Assembly (NCBI RefSeq): GCF_019669905.1
Contig: NZ_AP019777.1
Location: 372,001-436,000, forward strand
DNA length: 64,000 nucleotides
Source: Methylomonas koyamae
Lineage (GTDB): Bacteria; Pseudomonadota; Gammaproteobacteria; Methylococcales; Methylomonadaceae
Direction of reading: 5' to 3'
Positions within the stretch are counted from its first letter, which is position 1. The number at the start of each line of letters is the position of its first letter. The notes below the pieces were generated by a model that ran no database searches, was not told the origin of the DNA, and saw nothing but the letters and a program-made list of their open reading frames with translations. The position numbers were made by a program, and so were the translations under genes. Shown piece by piece: positions 19,503 through 28,638 of the stretch.

Positions 19503-22500
19503 GCGGCTCGCAAAGCGCAGCCCGCCTGGGCGGGCTCTTGGCTTGGTTTGCCGGCAATCCGGTCGCGGCCAATTTGTTGATGCTGCTGATTCTGGCCGGC
19601 GGCGTGATCGGCATGCTGGATGTCGATAAGGAAGTGTTCCCGCGCTTCAGTCCGCATCAGATCGAAATTACCGCGGTGTTTCCCGGCGCCGGGCCGTCCG
19701 AAGTCGAGGAAGCGGTGTGCATCCCGATCGAAGAGGCGGTGCACGACCTGCCCGGCATCAAGCATTTGCACGGCGAAATTCAGGGCGACACCTGCACGTT
19801 GGCGGTGGAGATTATGCCCGACCGGGACCGCGAGCAAATGATGGCCTTGCTGCGCGCCAGGGTACAAGCCATTCCGCGCCTGCCCAAGCAACTGGAAAAA
19901 ATCGACGTATTGCCGGCCGACCGTAAGGATGACGACGGCGTGATATGGGTGGCGCTGCACGGCGACACCGACGCTTTTAAATTGCAACAGTTCGGCGACC
20001 GGATTCAGCAACAGTTATCGACAATCCCCGGCGTCAGCCGGGTGCGTAATTACGGCGAACGCAATTACGAAATCGACATTGAGGTCGCGCCGGAGCAGAT
20101 GCGCAAATACCAACTGACGCTGGACGATGTGACCCAGGCGGTGCGTGCCGCGTCGGTCGATTTGCCCGGCGGCCTGGTGCGCAATCCGGACGGCGAACTG
20201 TTGTTGCGGGTGGCCGGCCGGGCCAAGGATGCCGACGCGGTCGGCGCCTTGGTCATCAAGACCTTGCCGGACGGCAACCGGCTGCGGCTGGACCAGATCG
20301 CCACGATCCGCGACGGCCTGGAAGAGCGCCTGTACGACTGGCGCCACAACGGCGAGACCGCGCAGGGCTGGGAAGTCCACACCGAGCGCGACAGCGTCGC
20401 GGTGGCGCGCAAGGTCAAGGCGGAGGTGGCCGCCATCCGCGCCGGTCTGCCGGAAGGTTTGCGCTTGATTACCTGGTGGGACGATTCCCAGGCTTACGAC
20501 GAACGCATCGGCACCTTGCTCGAAGACGGCCTGAGCGGCTTCCTGCTGGTCTGCCTGGTGTTGACCTTGTTTCTGCGGGTAAGGGTGGCGTTGTGGGCCG
20601 GGGTCGGCATCTTTACTTCGGTGCTGGGCGCGTTCTGGCTGATGCCGGCGCTGGATATTTCGCTGAACATGCTGTCGCTGTTCGGCTTTTTATTGGCGAT
20701 GGGCGTGCTGGTGGACGACGCCATCATCATCGGCGAAAGCGTGCACAGCCGGCAAATCGAAGGCGGCGAAACGCCGCTGCAAGCCGCGGTCAACGGCGTG
20801 CGTGCGGTGGCGCTGCCGGTCACGCTGTCCGTGCTGATCGTATTGGTCGCGTTTCTGCCGGGCCTGTATCTGCCGGGCTGGGCCGGGCAAATGATGCGGC
20901 CGATTTGCCTGATTATGATCCTGACCCTGGTGTTCTCGCTGGTCGAGGCGCTGTTGATCCTGCCTTCGCATCTGGTCGCGCCGGTGCAGGCACCGACCGC
21001 CGGCAACGCCTTGCACCGGCTGCGCACCCGCTTGAACGGCGGGCTGGACCGCTGCGTCGAGCGGGTTTATCGGCCGTTGCTGGCGCTGGCCTTGCGCTGG
21101 CGCTATTTGACCGTCGCCTTGTTCGCGGCCCTGCTGATTATCTGCTGGGGGCTGGTCGCCAGCGACCGGGTGCGGCAATCGATCAATCCGGACGTATCCA
21201 AGGACAGCTTTTGGGTCTCGATCCGCCTACCGCAAAGCGCGCCTTATAGCGAAACAAAGGCTCTGGCTACCCGGGTCGAAAATGCCTTGTTCGAATTGCG
21301 CGACGAATTGGACGGCGTGCCGCCCGGCGCCGGCAAGCGCGGCCACGATCCGGAGCATAGCGTGATCGTCGGCGTCGAAACCATCGTCTGGGAGCACGGC
21401 GCCGGCCTGTGGCTGGAACTGTCGGCGGCCGGCCGCCAGCGCATCAAGGTCGAAGATTTCATCCGCGACTGGCGCAAACGCATCGGCGAGATCAATCTCG
21501 GCCAGGTCGATTTCATTTTCAAGGAAGGCGACGAACCTTATGATTTGGAACTGACGGTCGGCGCCGACAATCCGGCCCAGCTCGGCCCGGCGGTGGAACA
21601 GCTCAAGCAACAGATCAAGGGCTTTCGCGGCGCCTATGACGTGATCGATTCCGGCGAGCCCGGCAAACCGGAAATCCATTTGACCCTGAAGCCCGAAGCC
21701 GAACGGCTGGGCATGCGCCTGGAACAACTGGCCGAGCAGGTCCGCAACGGCTATTACGGCGAGGAAGTACACCGCTTCATGCGCGGCCGCAAGGAAGTCA
21801 AGGTGATGGTGCGCTACCCGCTACGCGAGCGGCGCTCGCTGGAACAACTGCAAGCCCAGCCGGTGCGGCTGCCGAACGGTGCCAGCGCGCCGCTGGCCAG
21901 TCTGGCCGACGTGGAAGTACTGCAAGGTTACGCCCGCATCGTGCGCGAAGACCGGCAGCGGGTGCTGAAGGTCCAGGCCAGGGTCGATCCGACGCTGGCC
22001 GACGCCAACGAAGTCTACGCGGTGCTGGAACGCGAAGTGTTCCCGGCCCTGGAAAGCCGTTTTCCCGGCTTGAACCTGCAAATCGGCCAACAGCGCCAGG
22101 AACAGAAACAACTGCTGGCGGCCTTCGGCAAAAACACGCTGATCGCGCTGTTAGTGATTTACGCCTTGATCGCGGTGCCGTTCCGCTCCTACGCCAAACC
22201 GCTGATCTTTCTGCTGGCCGCGCCGGTGGCCTGGTGCGGCGCGGTGTTGGCGCACTGGGCGGCCGGTCTGCCGCTGTCGATGGAATCGTTGGTCGGCATG
22301 ATCGCCGCCAGCGGCGTGGTGGTTAACGACAGTCTGGTGCTGCTGGACTATCTGCGCCAGCACGACGGCGACCAGCGGCCGGTGGACGCGCTAATTGCCG
22401 AGGCCTGCTGCTCCCGCTTCCGGCCCATCCTGCTGGCCTTCCTGACCAACTTCGCCGGCTTCCTGCCCACCCTGTTGGAAACCAGTCCGCAAGCTCAATT

Positions 22501-22603
22501 CCTGATCCCGATGACCCTGTCGCTCTCCGCCGGCCTGCTGATCGGCATGGCCGCCAGTTTGATTTTGACCCCGGCGTGTTATGCGTTGTTGGGGGAGAGG
22601 TGA
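19499..22603 (+). CDS. RND efflux pump inner-membrane subunit
   Basis: A 1034-residue proton-driven antiporter of the AcrB/MMPL superfamily. Twelve membrane helices in two halves and two large periplasmic loops are visible. Family marks are the N-terminal WFAGNPVAANLLMLLILAGG with VDKEVFPRF, the GVLVDDAIIIGESV helix (paired proton-relay aspartates) and the second-half GVVVNDSLVLLDYLR helix. The sequence is closer to broad-range or uncharacterised RND pumps of environmental proteobacteria than to metal pumps such as CusA, since the signature helix has DD and not DGS. It closes the operon; downstream comes a foreign-looking region. Confidence 0.94.
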   Translation: MSGSQSAARLGGLLAWFAGNPVAANLLMLLILAGGVIGMLDVDKEVFPRFSPHQIEITAVFPGAGPSEVEEAVCIPIEEAVHDLPGIKHLHGEIQGDTCTLAVEIMPDRDREQMMALLRARVQAIPRLPKQLEKIDVLPADRKDDDGVIWVALHGDTDAFKLQQFGDRIQQQLSTIPGVSRVRNYGERNYEIDIEVAPEQMRKYQLTLDDVTQAVRAASVDLPGGLVRNPDGELLLRVAGRAKDADAVGALVIKTLPDGNRLRLDQIATIRDGLEERLYDWRHNGETAQGWEVHTERDSVAVARKVKAEVAAIRAGLPEGLRLITWWDDSQAYDERIGTLLEDGLSGFLLVCLVLTLFLRVRVALWAGVGIFTSVLGAFWLMPALDISLNMLSLFGFLLAMGVLVDDAIIIGESVHSRQIEGGETPLQAAVNGVRAVALPVTLSVLIVLVAFLPGLYLPGWAGQMMRPICLIMILTLVFSLVEALLILPSHLVAPVQAPTAGNALHRLRTRLNGGLDRCVERVYRPLLALALRWRYLTVALFAALLIICWGLVASDRVRQSINPDVSKDSFWVSIRLPQSAPYSETKALATRVENALFELRDELDGVPPGAGKRGHDPEHSVIVGVETIVWEHGAGLWLELSAAGRQRIKVEDFIRDWRKRIGEINLGQVDFIFKEGDEPYDLELTVGADNPAQLGPAVEQLKQQIKGFRGAYDVIDSGEPGKPEIHLTLKPEAERLGMRLEQLAEQVRNGYYGEEVHRFMRGRKEVKVMVRYPLRERRSLEQLQAQPVRLPNGASAPLASLADVEVLQGYARIVREDRQRVLKVQARVDPTLADANEVYAVLEREVFPALESRFPGLNLQIGQQRQEQKQLLAAFGKNTLIALLVIYALIAVPFRSYAKPLIFLLAAPVAWCGAVLAHWAAGLPLSMESLVGMIAASGVVVNDSLVLLDYLRQHDGDQRPVDALIAEACCSRFRPILLAFLTNFAGFLPTLLETSPQAQFLIPMTLSLSAGLLIGMAASLILTPACYALLGER

Positions 22604-22733
22604 GGTGGGTGTCGCTGAGAACCGGCACTACGCTCGGTTGCAGCCTATCGTTCAATCTGATTCAATGCTGGCAAGTTGATGTAGACCTACTCTATCTACT
22701 TGGCTCCGATATACGGAAACTATCTAATAACTA

Positions 22734-22740
22734 GTTAGGC
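22734..22740 (+). other. GTTAGGC, attC-like core site
   Basis: The heptamer GTTAGGC ends four bases before the ATG of the next gene. It fits the GTTRRRY core at which integron gene cassettes are joined, and cassette genes commonly start just after it. I could not find the paired RYYYAAC half-site upstream, nor a complete attC after the gene, nor an integrase, so this is only a suggestive match; a chance occurrence of seven bases is quite possible. Confidence 0.25.
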
Positions 22741-22743
22741 GTC

Positions 22744-23706
22744 ATGACCCGCTACCTCGACACCGTTCCCCATCCTTGGAACCACGCTGCCATTCAAACG
22801 GCGATCTTCAAGAGCTTCACGGACGCGCGAGCAGCAATCGAGGATACGGATGGAGGGCGACTTTGGCGCTCGCTTCAGGAACTCGACGAGTCCGTCTATG
22901 TACTCGAAGCGAACATCTCGGATCTACTGGATGAGATCTCGTTATTTGCGGATCGAAGCAAGAACCCCGCTTTCTGGCACCAAGGGGATGGAAGCGAGGC
23001 TGAGCGCCATACCCTTGAGGTCAAGCGCAAGTTGTCAAACTGCACAGCGGCCCTAATGGCTCTCGTCGACCATGCACGAAACTTCACGCGCACATCGCCA
23101 GTTACCAGCTACAAGGACGAGGTGAAGAAGCACTTTTCATCTGTAGGCTTGCACGACTTTCTTCAGTGCCTGCGCAACTACAACACTCACTGGCGTATCG
23201 CACAGACGAATTGGACTATTTCTCGCGGTCGGGAGGAGAACTCAAGGCAAGCACGCTTCCTTGTGACGAAGGCCGAACTTTTGGCCTGGGGCGGCTGGAA
23301 CGCGAAGGCGAAGGATTACATTGAGGGCGTTGCTGAATCAGTCGATGTCTACGAAGTTTTCTACATCTACCGCACCCATGTTCAGAAATTCTATACATGG
23401 CACCGGGGCGCAGTACTGAGAGAGTACAACGCCACGCTGCGTCCGTATCTCGAGTACAAGCGTCTGTATGAGGGGATCAGCAAGAAGTACCACTGGAATC
23501 TGGTGATCTCACACCTGCCCAAGACACTGAACCCTCTTCAGTATCTTGGGCAGTACTTGCCACAACAAGCCGTTGAACGAGTTCTCGCCCTTCCTCACCA
23601 AAGCAAGCAGCAAGTGGATGAACTCATCAGACTGCTTGATATGGACGAGTTCTGTGACGAGGCGCTTCGAGACAAGGTCTATGCCTTGTTCGGCGCGGCG
23701 AAATGA
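22744..23706 (+). CDS. Orphan protein with HEPN-like RNxxxH motif
   Basis: A 320-residue, mostly helical, cytoplasmic protein that I do not recognise by name. Residues 142-150 (CLRNYNTHW) carry R144-x4-H149 with Asn after the Arg, the form of the catalytic motif of HEPN ribonucleases found in many toxin, abortive-infection and CRISPR-linked proteins. Long helices flank it on both sides, as HEPN folds require. The second half has aromatic, charged segments (FYIYRTHVQKFYTWHRGAVL) without a motif I know. Codon use differs from the neighbours: more AAG, GAG, CTT and TAC, fewer CCG, GCC and TTG, which suggests transfer. The gene sits alone between the RND operon and inverted repeats, with an attC-like heptamer before its ATG. 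RNase activity is inference. Confidence 0.72.
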   Translation: MTRYLDTVPHPWNHAAIQTAIFKSFTDARAAIEDTDGGRLWRSLQELDESVYVLEANISDLLDEISLFADRSKNPAFWHQGDGSEAERHTLEVKRKLSNCTAALMALVDHARNFTRTSPVTSYKDEVKKHFSSVGLHDFLQCLRNYNTHWRIAQTNWTISRGREENSRQARFLVTKAELLAWGGWNAKAKDYIEGVAESVDVYEVFYIYRTHVQKFYTWHRGAVLREYNATLRPYLEYKRLYEGISKKYHWNLVISHLPKTLNPLQYLGQYLPQQAVERVLALPHQSKQQVDELIRLLDMDEFCDEALRDKVYALFGAAK

Positions 23707-23730
23707 GTTCTAGCGAATAAGGTTAGCCGC

Positions 23731-23847
23731 GTAGGGTGCGCACCGCGTACCTTTTCGCTTCGCCGCGATAACAGCCTTTAGTCCGCATCGCGTACTTTTC
23801 TGTCTTCATCTCCGGACTCCTCTTAAGGTACGCGTTGCGTACCCTAC
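23731..23847. repeat. Inverted-repeat element, about 117 bases
   Basis: The left end (GTAGGGTGCGCACCGCGTAC at 23731-23750) and the right end (GTACGCGTTGCGTACCCTAC at 23828-23847) are imperfect inverted copies around about 77 bases of non-coding sequence. Sequences of this type, built on GTAGGGTGCG and its complement, recur between genes in many proteobacteria as small palindromic or MITE-like elements. There is no coding capacity, so any mobility would depend on an enzyme encoded elsewhere. Confidence 0.6.
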
Positions 23848-23924
23848 ATCTGCCTAGCCAACAACCTCGATTCCGCTGACGCTGCATCGAGGCTACGCAA
23901 GGCCAGCCAGTCCGTTAGCTCGTA

Positions 23925-23952
23925 GGTCGGGTTAGCGAAGCGTAACCCGACC
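23925..23952. repeat. REP-like palindrome
   Basis: A perfect 10-base stem (GGTCGGGTTA with TAACCCGACC) closes an 8-base loop GCGAAGCG. It belongs to the widespread GTAGGTCGGGTTAGCG class of extragenic palindromes. It lies 24 bases past the stop of the minus-strand gene that follows, so on that strand it could also act as a transcript-end hairpin, although no T run follows. Confidence 0.6.
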
Positions 23953-23976
23953 CAAACCCGGCTAGACAAGCGGCGC

Positions 23977-24219
23977 TTAGCCGTTCAATTCCGGAATGTT
24001 GGCGGCTAACCGGGAGCGCAACAAACTTAGCTGCCTTTGCAATTCGTCTTCGGCGTCGCCGATATTTTTAAACGCCTGCAACACTTTTTGATCGTTCAGT
24101 GCGTCCGGATAATGTGCTTCGACGAAATCCAGAATTTCGGCGTCCATTTCGCTCATGCTTTTGACCATTGCGTCCAGCTTGTCCAATACCGCGCGAAGTT
24201 CGTTTAAATCTTTAGCCAT
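23977..24219 (-). CDS. Small coiled-coil protein, unknown
   Basis: An 80-residue acidic, helical protein with heptad-like leucines (LNELRAVLDKLDAMVKSM, then DELQRQLSLLRSRL). There is no signal peptide or membrane segment. The reading frame starts with a good ATG and its codon use matches the chromosome. No known family is apparent to me. It lies downstream of the J-domain gene in the same direction, 121 bases away, and might share its transcript. Confidence 0.55.
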   Translation of the reverse strand: MAKDLNELRAVLDKLDAMVKSMSEMDAEILDFVEAHYPDALNDQKVLQAFKNIGDAEDELQRQLSLLRSRLAANIPELNG

Positions 24220-24340
24220 AAATCTCTCGTTAATTTAGAGGGTTATCGTTAGCCGGCCGTTCGGCGCCATGGCCTATGCGGTCCGGTCAATCCGGCATAG
24301 TCGGCCGAATTCTGTTCAGCGCCACGTCCGCCTCGATGGT

Positions 24341-24877
24341 TTACGAAGCTCGTTCCAGCAAGGCATTGCGGGCTTCGGTGATGCGGATGAATTGTTCGTG
24401 GCTGCCGCCGACGTCGGGATGCGCCTTTTGGGCGAGGCGGCGAAATGCGGCTTTGATTTGCCAGGCTTCGAGCAAGCCGTCGAGCGGCAGCTGTAAGGTC
24501 TCGCGATGGCGGCGGTCGCTGAATCGGCGCTCCGGACCGGATTGCCGAAAGCAGCCGGAGTTGAATTGGGCTTGATAGTCGGACAGTCTTTCCTGGGCCT
24601 CGCGCCGCAGTTTTAACGATTCCCGGCGCAGTTCCACTTGGTCTTCCTGCCATTTTTGCCGGGACATGACGGTGCAGGCCGCGAAGTTTATCCGGCCGTT
24701 CGCGACGAGATCGTCCAGGTTGAACGGTCCGACCATGTCGTAGGGTTCCTCCAACCACGCGCTGGTGCCGTGCGGACCGGCTGCGATCCGGCCGACCGCC
24801 ACGGTATCGACGACGCCGAATGAGCCGTTCCAGATGACCCATAACTCTTCGTGTTCCGTTCCCGGATTGCGATGCAT
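24341..24877 (-). CDS. J-domain protein with novel N-terminal part
   Basis: A 178-residue protein whose last 50 residues are a minimal J domain: helix II around QIKAAFRRLAQ, the loop HPD (153-155) in KAHPDVGGSHEQF, and helix III ITEARNALLE. J domains stimulate the ATPase of an Hsp70. The first 75 residues (GSFGVVDTVAVGRIA, DMVGPFNLDDLVANGRI) are beta-rich and not a DnaJ zinc or substrate domain. A charged helical linker (about 75-105) joins the two. Placement of the J domain at the C-terminus makes it a specialised (type III) co-chaperone; the client is unknown. Confidence 0.75.
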   Translation of the reverse strand: MHRNPGTEHEELWVIWNGSFGVVDTVAVGRIAAGPHGTSAWLEEPYDMVGPFNLDDLVANGRINFAACTVMSRQKWQEDQVELRRESLKLRREAQERLSDYQAQFNSGCFRQSGPERRFSDRRHRETLQLPLDGLLEAWQIKAAFRRLAQKAHPDVGGSHEQFIRITEARNALLERAS

Positions 24878-25275
24878 GGTGTTTGCCTGGTCAGCGAATA
24901 AAACAGAATGATTCGGTAACGCAGCAAAATGGATACCAAACTCGTCGGAGCCGCGAACTTGGCCGCCAGTCGGCGTTTTGGCGGTACCGACCAGCGGCTG
25001 CTCGCGTTTAAATTAAATATTCGGGAGGATTCGAGCGCCGGAAAACTTACAAACTGTCGGGTTCGAGACAAGCCGGGCGAATACGCTTGTGCCGTTCCAA
25101 GACCGGGGAGTGGGGAGTTTTGGCTTGGTAGCGGGTTGGTTAACGCGTTAACCGGCGGGCGAACGGAATTTCTTCCAGTCATGCGTTTTCAGGAAATCGA
25201 CCCAATCCAAGCGGCATAAATTGCGCCGGCCTGAGATAATAAGCCCTGCGTCGTTTCTACAAATTTGCCTTATCC
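24878..25275. other. Gene-free interval with 16-base palindrome
   Basis: This 398-base interval lies between the divergent J-domain gene and rep. It contains a perfect palindrome, GGTTAACGCGTTAACC, at 25138-25153, about 120 bases before the rep start, which has the look of an operator for a dimeric regulator. A plus-strand frame of 96 codons (24929-25219) exists but lacks a ribosome binding site and family resemblance, so I do not call it a gene. Confidence 0.45.
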
Positions 25276-27285
25276 GTGTCTCCCAAACTCAACCCGCAAC
25301 AACTTGCCGCCGTTAAAACCGTCGATCGTCCGCTGCTGGTGCTGGCCGGTGCCGGTAGCGGCAAGACCCGGGTCATTACCGAGAAAATTGCCTATTTGGT
25401 ACAGCAAGGCACGCCGGCGCGGCATATCGCGGCGGTGACCTTTACCAACAAGGCGGCGCGGGAGATGAAAAGCCGGGTCGGCCGCCTGATCGACGATAAA
25501 CAAAGCCGGGGGCTGCGGGTATCGACTTTCCATTCCTTGGGTTTGGATATTCTGCGCAAGGAGCACAAGGCGCTGGGCTACAAGGCGGCGATTACCTTGT
25601 TCGACGAGCAGGACAAGTTGAGTTTGTTGAAGCAATTGATCGGCCACGGTGCGGACGGCTGCGATATCGATGCCGCCGAGAGTTACAACCATAAGATAGG
25701 CCAGTGGAAAAACGCCTTCGTCAGTCCGGAACAGGCGCTGAACCGGGCCGAGGATGCCGAAACCGCGGCGGCGGCGCGCTTGTACGGACAATTCAACCGC
25801 AGTTTGAAGGCTTACAACGCGGTGGATTTCGACGACCTGATCGGCCTGCCGGTCGAATTGTTTCAACAGCATCCGGACATTCTGCAGAAATGGCAGAATC
25901 GGATTCGCTACCTGTTGGTCGACGAATATCAGGATACCAATATCACCCAATACCAGTTGGTGCGGGCGCTGGCCGGTTCCTTGGGCCGGTTTACCGTGGT
26001 CGGCGACGACGACCAGTCGATTTATGCCTGGCGCGGTGCCCAGCCGGAGAATCTGAGCCAGTTGCAGAAAGATTACAACCGCTTGCAGGTGATCAAACTG
26101 GAGCAGAATTATCGCTCCGCCGGGCGGATTCTGAAGGTGGCGAACCAATTGATCGCTAACAATCCGCATACCTTCGAGAAGAAATTGTGGAGCGAGTTGG
26201 GCTACGGCGAGCCGTTGCGGGTGTTGAGCCATAAAAACGATTTGGCCGAAGCCAAGCAAATCACCGCCGAGATCGTTCACCACCGCTTCAAGACCGGCGG
26301 CAGTTATGGCGACTACGCCATTCTGTACCGCGGCAACCACCAGTCGCGGCTGTTCGAGAAGGAGTTGCGCGAGAACAACGTGCCCTATTTCATCAGCGGC
26401 AGCGCGTCGTTTTTTTCCTATGCCGAAATCAAGGACGTGCTGGCTTATTTGCGCCTGCTGGTCAACGCCGACGACGATGCCGCGTTCTTGCGGGTGATTA
26501 ATACGCCGCGGCGCGAGATTGGGCCGACCACATTGGAGAAATTGGGCGCTTATGCCAACGAGCGGCATATCAGCCTGTTCCGGGCTTGCTCCGAGTTCGG
26601 GTTGCAGCAGCGCTTGTCGGAAAAGTCGGTGCAGCGTTTGACCAAGTTTTGCGACTGGTTGCGGGAAAAGGCCTTGAAAATCGAACGCGGCGATACCTTT
26701 GCCGAAATCGAGAAAATGATCGACGAAATCCATTATCCGCAGTGGCTGGACGAAAACAGCAAAACTCCGGCGTCGGCCGAACGCAAATTGAAAAACGTCT
26801 ACGAACTGATCGAGTGGCTGCGGCGCATTGCCGGTAAAGAGGAAGGCCGCGAGCAGTCGCTGGCGGAAGTGATCGCCAAGGTGATGTTGCTGGATATCCT
26901 GGACCGCAACCAGGAAGAAGAAGCCGGCGACCAGGTCAGTTTAATGACGTTGCACGCGGCCAAGGGCCTGGAGTTTCCGCACGTGTTTCTGATCGGCATG
27001 GAGGAAAACCTGTTGCCGCACCAGAACAGCATCGAGACCGGCAATATCGAGGAAGAGCGGCGTTTGGCCTATGTCGGCATTACCCGCGCCCAACAAACCC
27101 TGACCTTCAGTTATTGCACCCACCGCAAGCGCTACGGCGAGCTGGCCGAATGCGAACCCAGCCGATTTTTGAGCGAGTTGCCGGAGGAGGATTTGGAGTG
27201 GGCCAACCGAAAACAGTTGGCTCCGGAAGAGATCAAGCAGCGCGGCAAGGCCAGCCTGGCCGCGCTGAAATCGATGTTGGCTTGA
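25276..27285 (+). CDS. rep: ATP-dependent DNA helicase Rep
   Basis: A 669-residue superfamily 1A 3'-5' helicase that clears proteins and restarts stalled replication forks. Motif I is LAGAGSGKTRVI, motif Ia FTNKAAREMK, motif II LLVDEYQDTN, motif III VVGDDDQSIYAWRGA, motif IV QNYRSAGRIL, motif V LMTLHAAKGLEFPHVF and motif VI RRLAYVGITRAQQ. The N-terminus (LNPQQLAAVKTVDRPLLVLA) and HIAAVTFTNKAAREMK match Rep rather than UvrD or PcrA. The start codon is GTG. The gene converges on the protease gene with three bases between the stops. Confidence 0.93.
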   Translation: MSPKLNPQQLAAVKTVDRPLLVLAGAGSGKTRVITEKIAYLVQQGTPARHIAAVTFTNKAAREMKSRVGRLIDDKQSRGLRVSTFHSLGLDILRKEHKALGYKAAITLFDEQDKLSLLKQLIGHGADGCDIDAAESYNHKIGQWKNAFVSPEQALNRAEDAETAAAARLYGQFNRSLKAYNAVDFDDLIGLPVELFQQHPDILQKWQNRIRYLLVDEYQDTNITQYQLVRALAGSLGRFTVVGDDDQSIYAWRGAQPENLSQLQKDYNRLQVIKLEQNYRSAGRILKVANQLIANNPHTFEKKLWSELGYGEPLRVLSHKNDLAEAKQITAEIVHHRFKTGGSYGDYAILYRGNHQSRLFEKELRENNVPYFISGSASFFSYAEIKDVLAYLRLLVNADDDAAFLRVINTPRREIGPTTLEKLGAYANERHISLFRACSEFGLQQRLSEKSVQRLTKFCDWLREKALKIERGDTFAEIEKMIDEIHYPQWLDENSKTPASAERKLKNVYELIEWLRRIAGKEEGREQSLAEVIAKVMLLDILDRNQEEEAGDQVSLMTLHAAKGLEFPHVFLIGMEENLLPHQNSIETGNIEEERRLAYVGITRAQQTLTFSYCTHRKRYGELAECEPSRFLSELPEEDLEWANRKQLAPEEIKQRGKASLAALKSMLA

Positions 27286-27288
27286 GGC

Positions 27289-28638
27289 TTATTGCAGCAC
27301 CACGAAAAACGCCTCGCCGCCGCGCTGCAGGTTGACCAGCAATGGCGCATTCGGGTTGACCACCTGTTTCATTTCGTCCAGGTTTCTGACCCGGTAGCGG
27401 TTGGCGGTGACGATGACGTCGCCGGGGCGCAGGCCGGTTTTCCAGGCTTTGGAGTTTTGCTCGATTTTTTCGATCAGGATGCCTTCCACTTGATCCTTCG
27501 GCGTGACGCCGAGCGTGGCGCCGCTCAACACCGGATGCAGTTTGGCGCCTTCCAGTTGCGGCCGTTTCGGTTTGCCGATTGTGGCTTGCACGGTTTTGCG
27601 TTCTTCGCCGCGCATGATGTCCAGCTCGGCGGTATCGCCGACTTGCAATAGGCCGATCGCGTTGCGGATTTGAGCGCTGCCGCCTTTGACATCCTGGCCG
27701 TTGATCGCGACGATGATGTCGCCCGGTTCCAGGCCGGCTTTTTCGGCCGGCGAGCCGGCTTCGACTCGGCTCACCACCGCGCCGCGCTGGCTTTTCAACG
27801 AAAACGCCTTGACCAATTCCGGCGTCAGATCCTGGGTGGTGACGCCGAGCAGGCCGCGCCGTACCTCGCCGTGTTGCACCAAAGATTCCATCAAACGCAT
27901 CGCCATGTTGGACGGAATCGCGAAGCCGATGCCGACGTTGCCGCCGCTGGGCGCCAGGATGGCGGTGTTCATGCCGACGAATTCGCCGCGCAGATTGACC
28001 AGCGCGCCGCCGGAGTTGCCGGGGTTGATCGAGGCGTCGGTCTGGATGAAGTCTTCGTAGCCTTCGATGCCCAGGCCGGAGCGGCCCAAGGCGCTGACGA
28101 TGCCGGAGGTGACGGTTTGGCCCAGGCCGAACGGATTGCCGATCGCGACGACGAAGTCGCCGACTTTCAATTGGTTGGAGTCGGCGATTTTTAACGCGGT
28201 CAGGTTGTCGGCCGGAATTTGGATCACGGCGACGTCGGCTTCCGGGTCGGTGCCGAGCAGTTTGGCGTTAAGCTGGCGGCCGTCGGCCAAGGTCACGGTA
28301 ATCTTGTCGGCTTTGTCGATCACGTGGTTGTTGGTCAGCACGTAGCCTTGGTCTTTGTCGATGATGACGCCGGAACCCAGGCTGTTGCGTTGTTGCTGCT
28401 TGGGGTTGTTGGGGATGTTGAAAAAGCGGCGGAAAATCGGGTCGTTCATCAACGGGTTTTCCTGCATCCGCACATTGGTCGAGGTGGAAATGTTGACGAC
28501 GGCCGGCATGCTTTGCTCCAGCATCGGCGCCAGCGACGGCAGGTTGCTGCCGTCCACTTGCAGCGGCAGTGCGGCGTTGGTTTGCCAGCTACTCAAGCCA
28601 AGCAACAATAGCAGAATCAGTTTATTCATGGTCGTCAT
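27289..28638 (-). CDS. DegP/MucD-type periplasmic serine protease
   Basis: A 449-residue Do-family endopeptidase that degrades or refolds misfolded envelope proteins. After a signal peptide (about residues 1-22) comes a trypsin-like domain with catalytic His in LTNNHVI, Asp in DPEADVAVI and Ser in NPGNSGGALV. Two PDZ domains follow, the first from about residue 250 (RRGLLGVTTQDL), the second from about 365. The short linker and MQENPLMNDPIFRRFF loop resemble DegQ/MucD as much as DegP, so I give no symbol. The start is the ATG at 28638; an ATG three codons later is also possible. It is divergent from the next gene. Confidence 0.93.
   Translation of the reverse strand: MTTMNKLILLLLLGLSSWQTNAALPLQVDGSNLPSLAPMLEQSMPAVVNISTSTNVRMQENPLMNDPIFRRFFNIPNNPKQQQRNSLGSGVIIDKDQGYVLTNNHVIDKADKITVTLADGRQLNAKLLGTDPEADVAVIQIPADNLTALKIADSNQLKVGDFVVAIGNPFGLGQTVTSGIVSALGRSGLGIEGYEDFIQTDASINPGNSGGALVNLRGEFVGMNTAILAPSGGNVGIGFAIPSNMAMRLMESLVQHGEVRRGLLGVTTQDLTPELVKAFSLKSQRGAVVSRVEAGSPAEKAGLEPGDIIVAINGQDVKGGSAQIRNAIGLLQVGDTAELDIMRGEERKTVQATIGKPKRPQLEGAKLHPVLSGATLGVTPKDQVEGILIEKIEQNSKAWKTGLRPGDVIVTANRYRVRNLDEMKQVVNPNAPLLVNLQRGGEAFFVVLQ

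Noticed and set aside
22660..23760. Complete integron cassette with attC sites on both sides
   Set aside because: Only the GTTAGGC heptamer before the gene fits; no paired half-site, no attC after the gene and no integrase gene in the window.
24929..25219. 96-codon plus-strand frame before rep
   Set aside because: No ribosome binding site, no recognisable family and unlike neighbouring coding composition; kept as intergenic.
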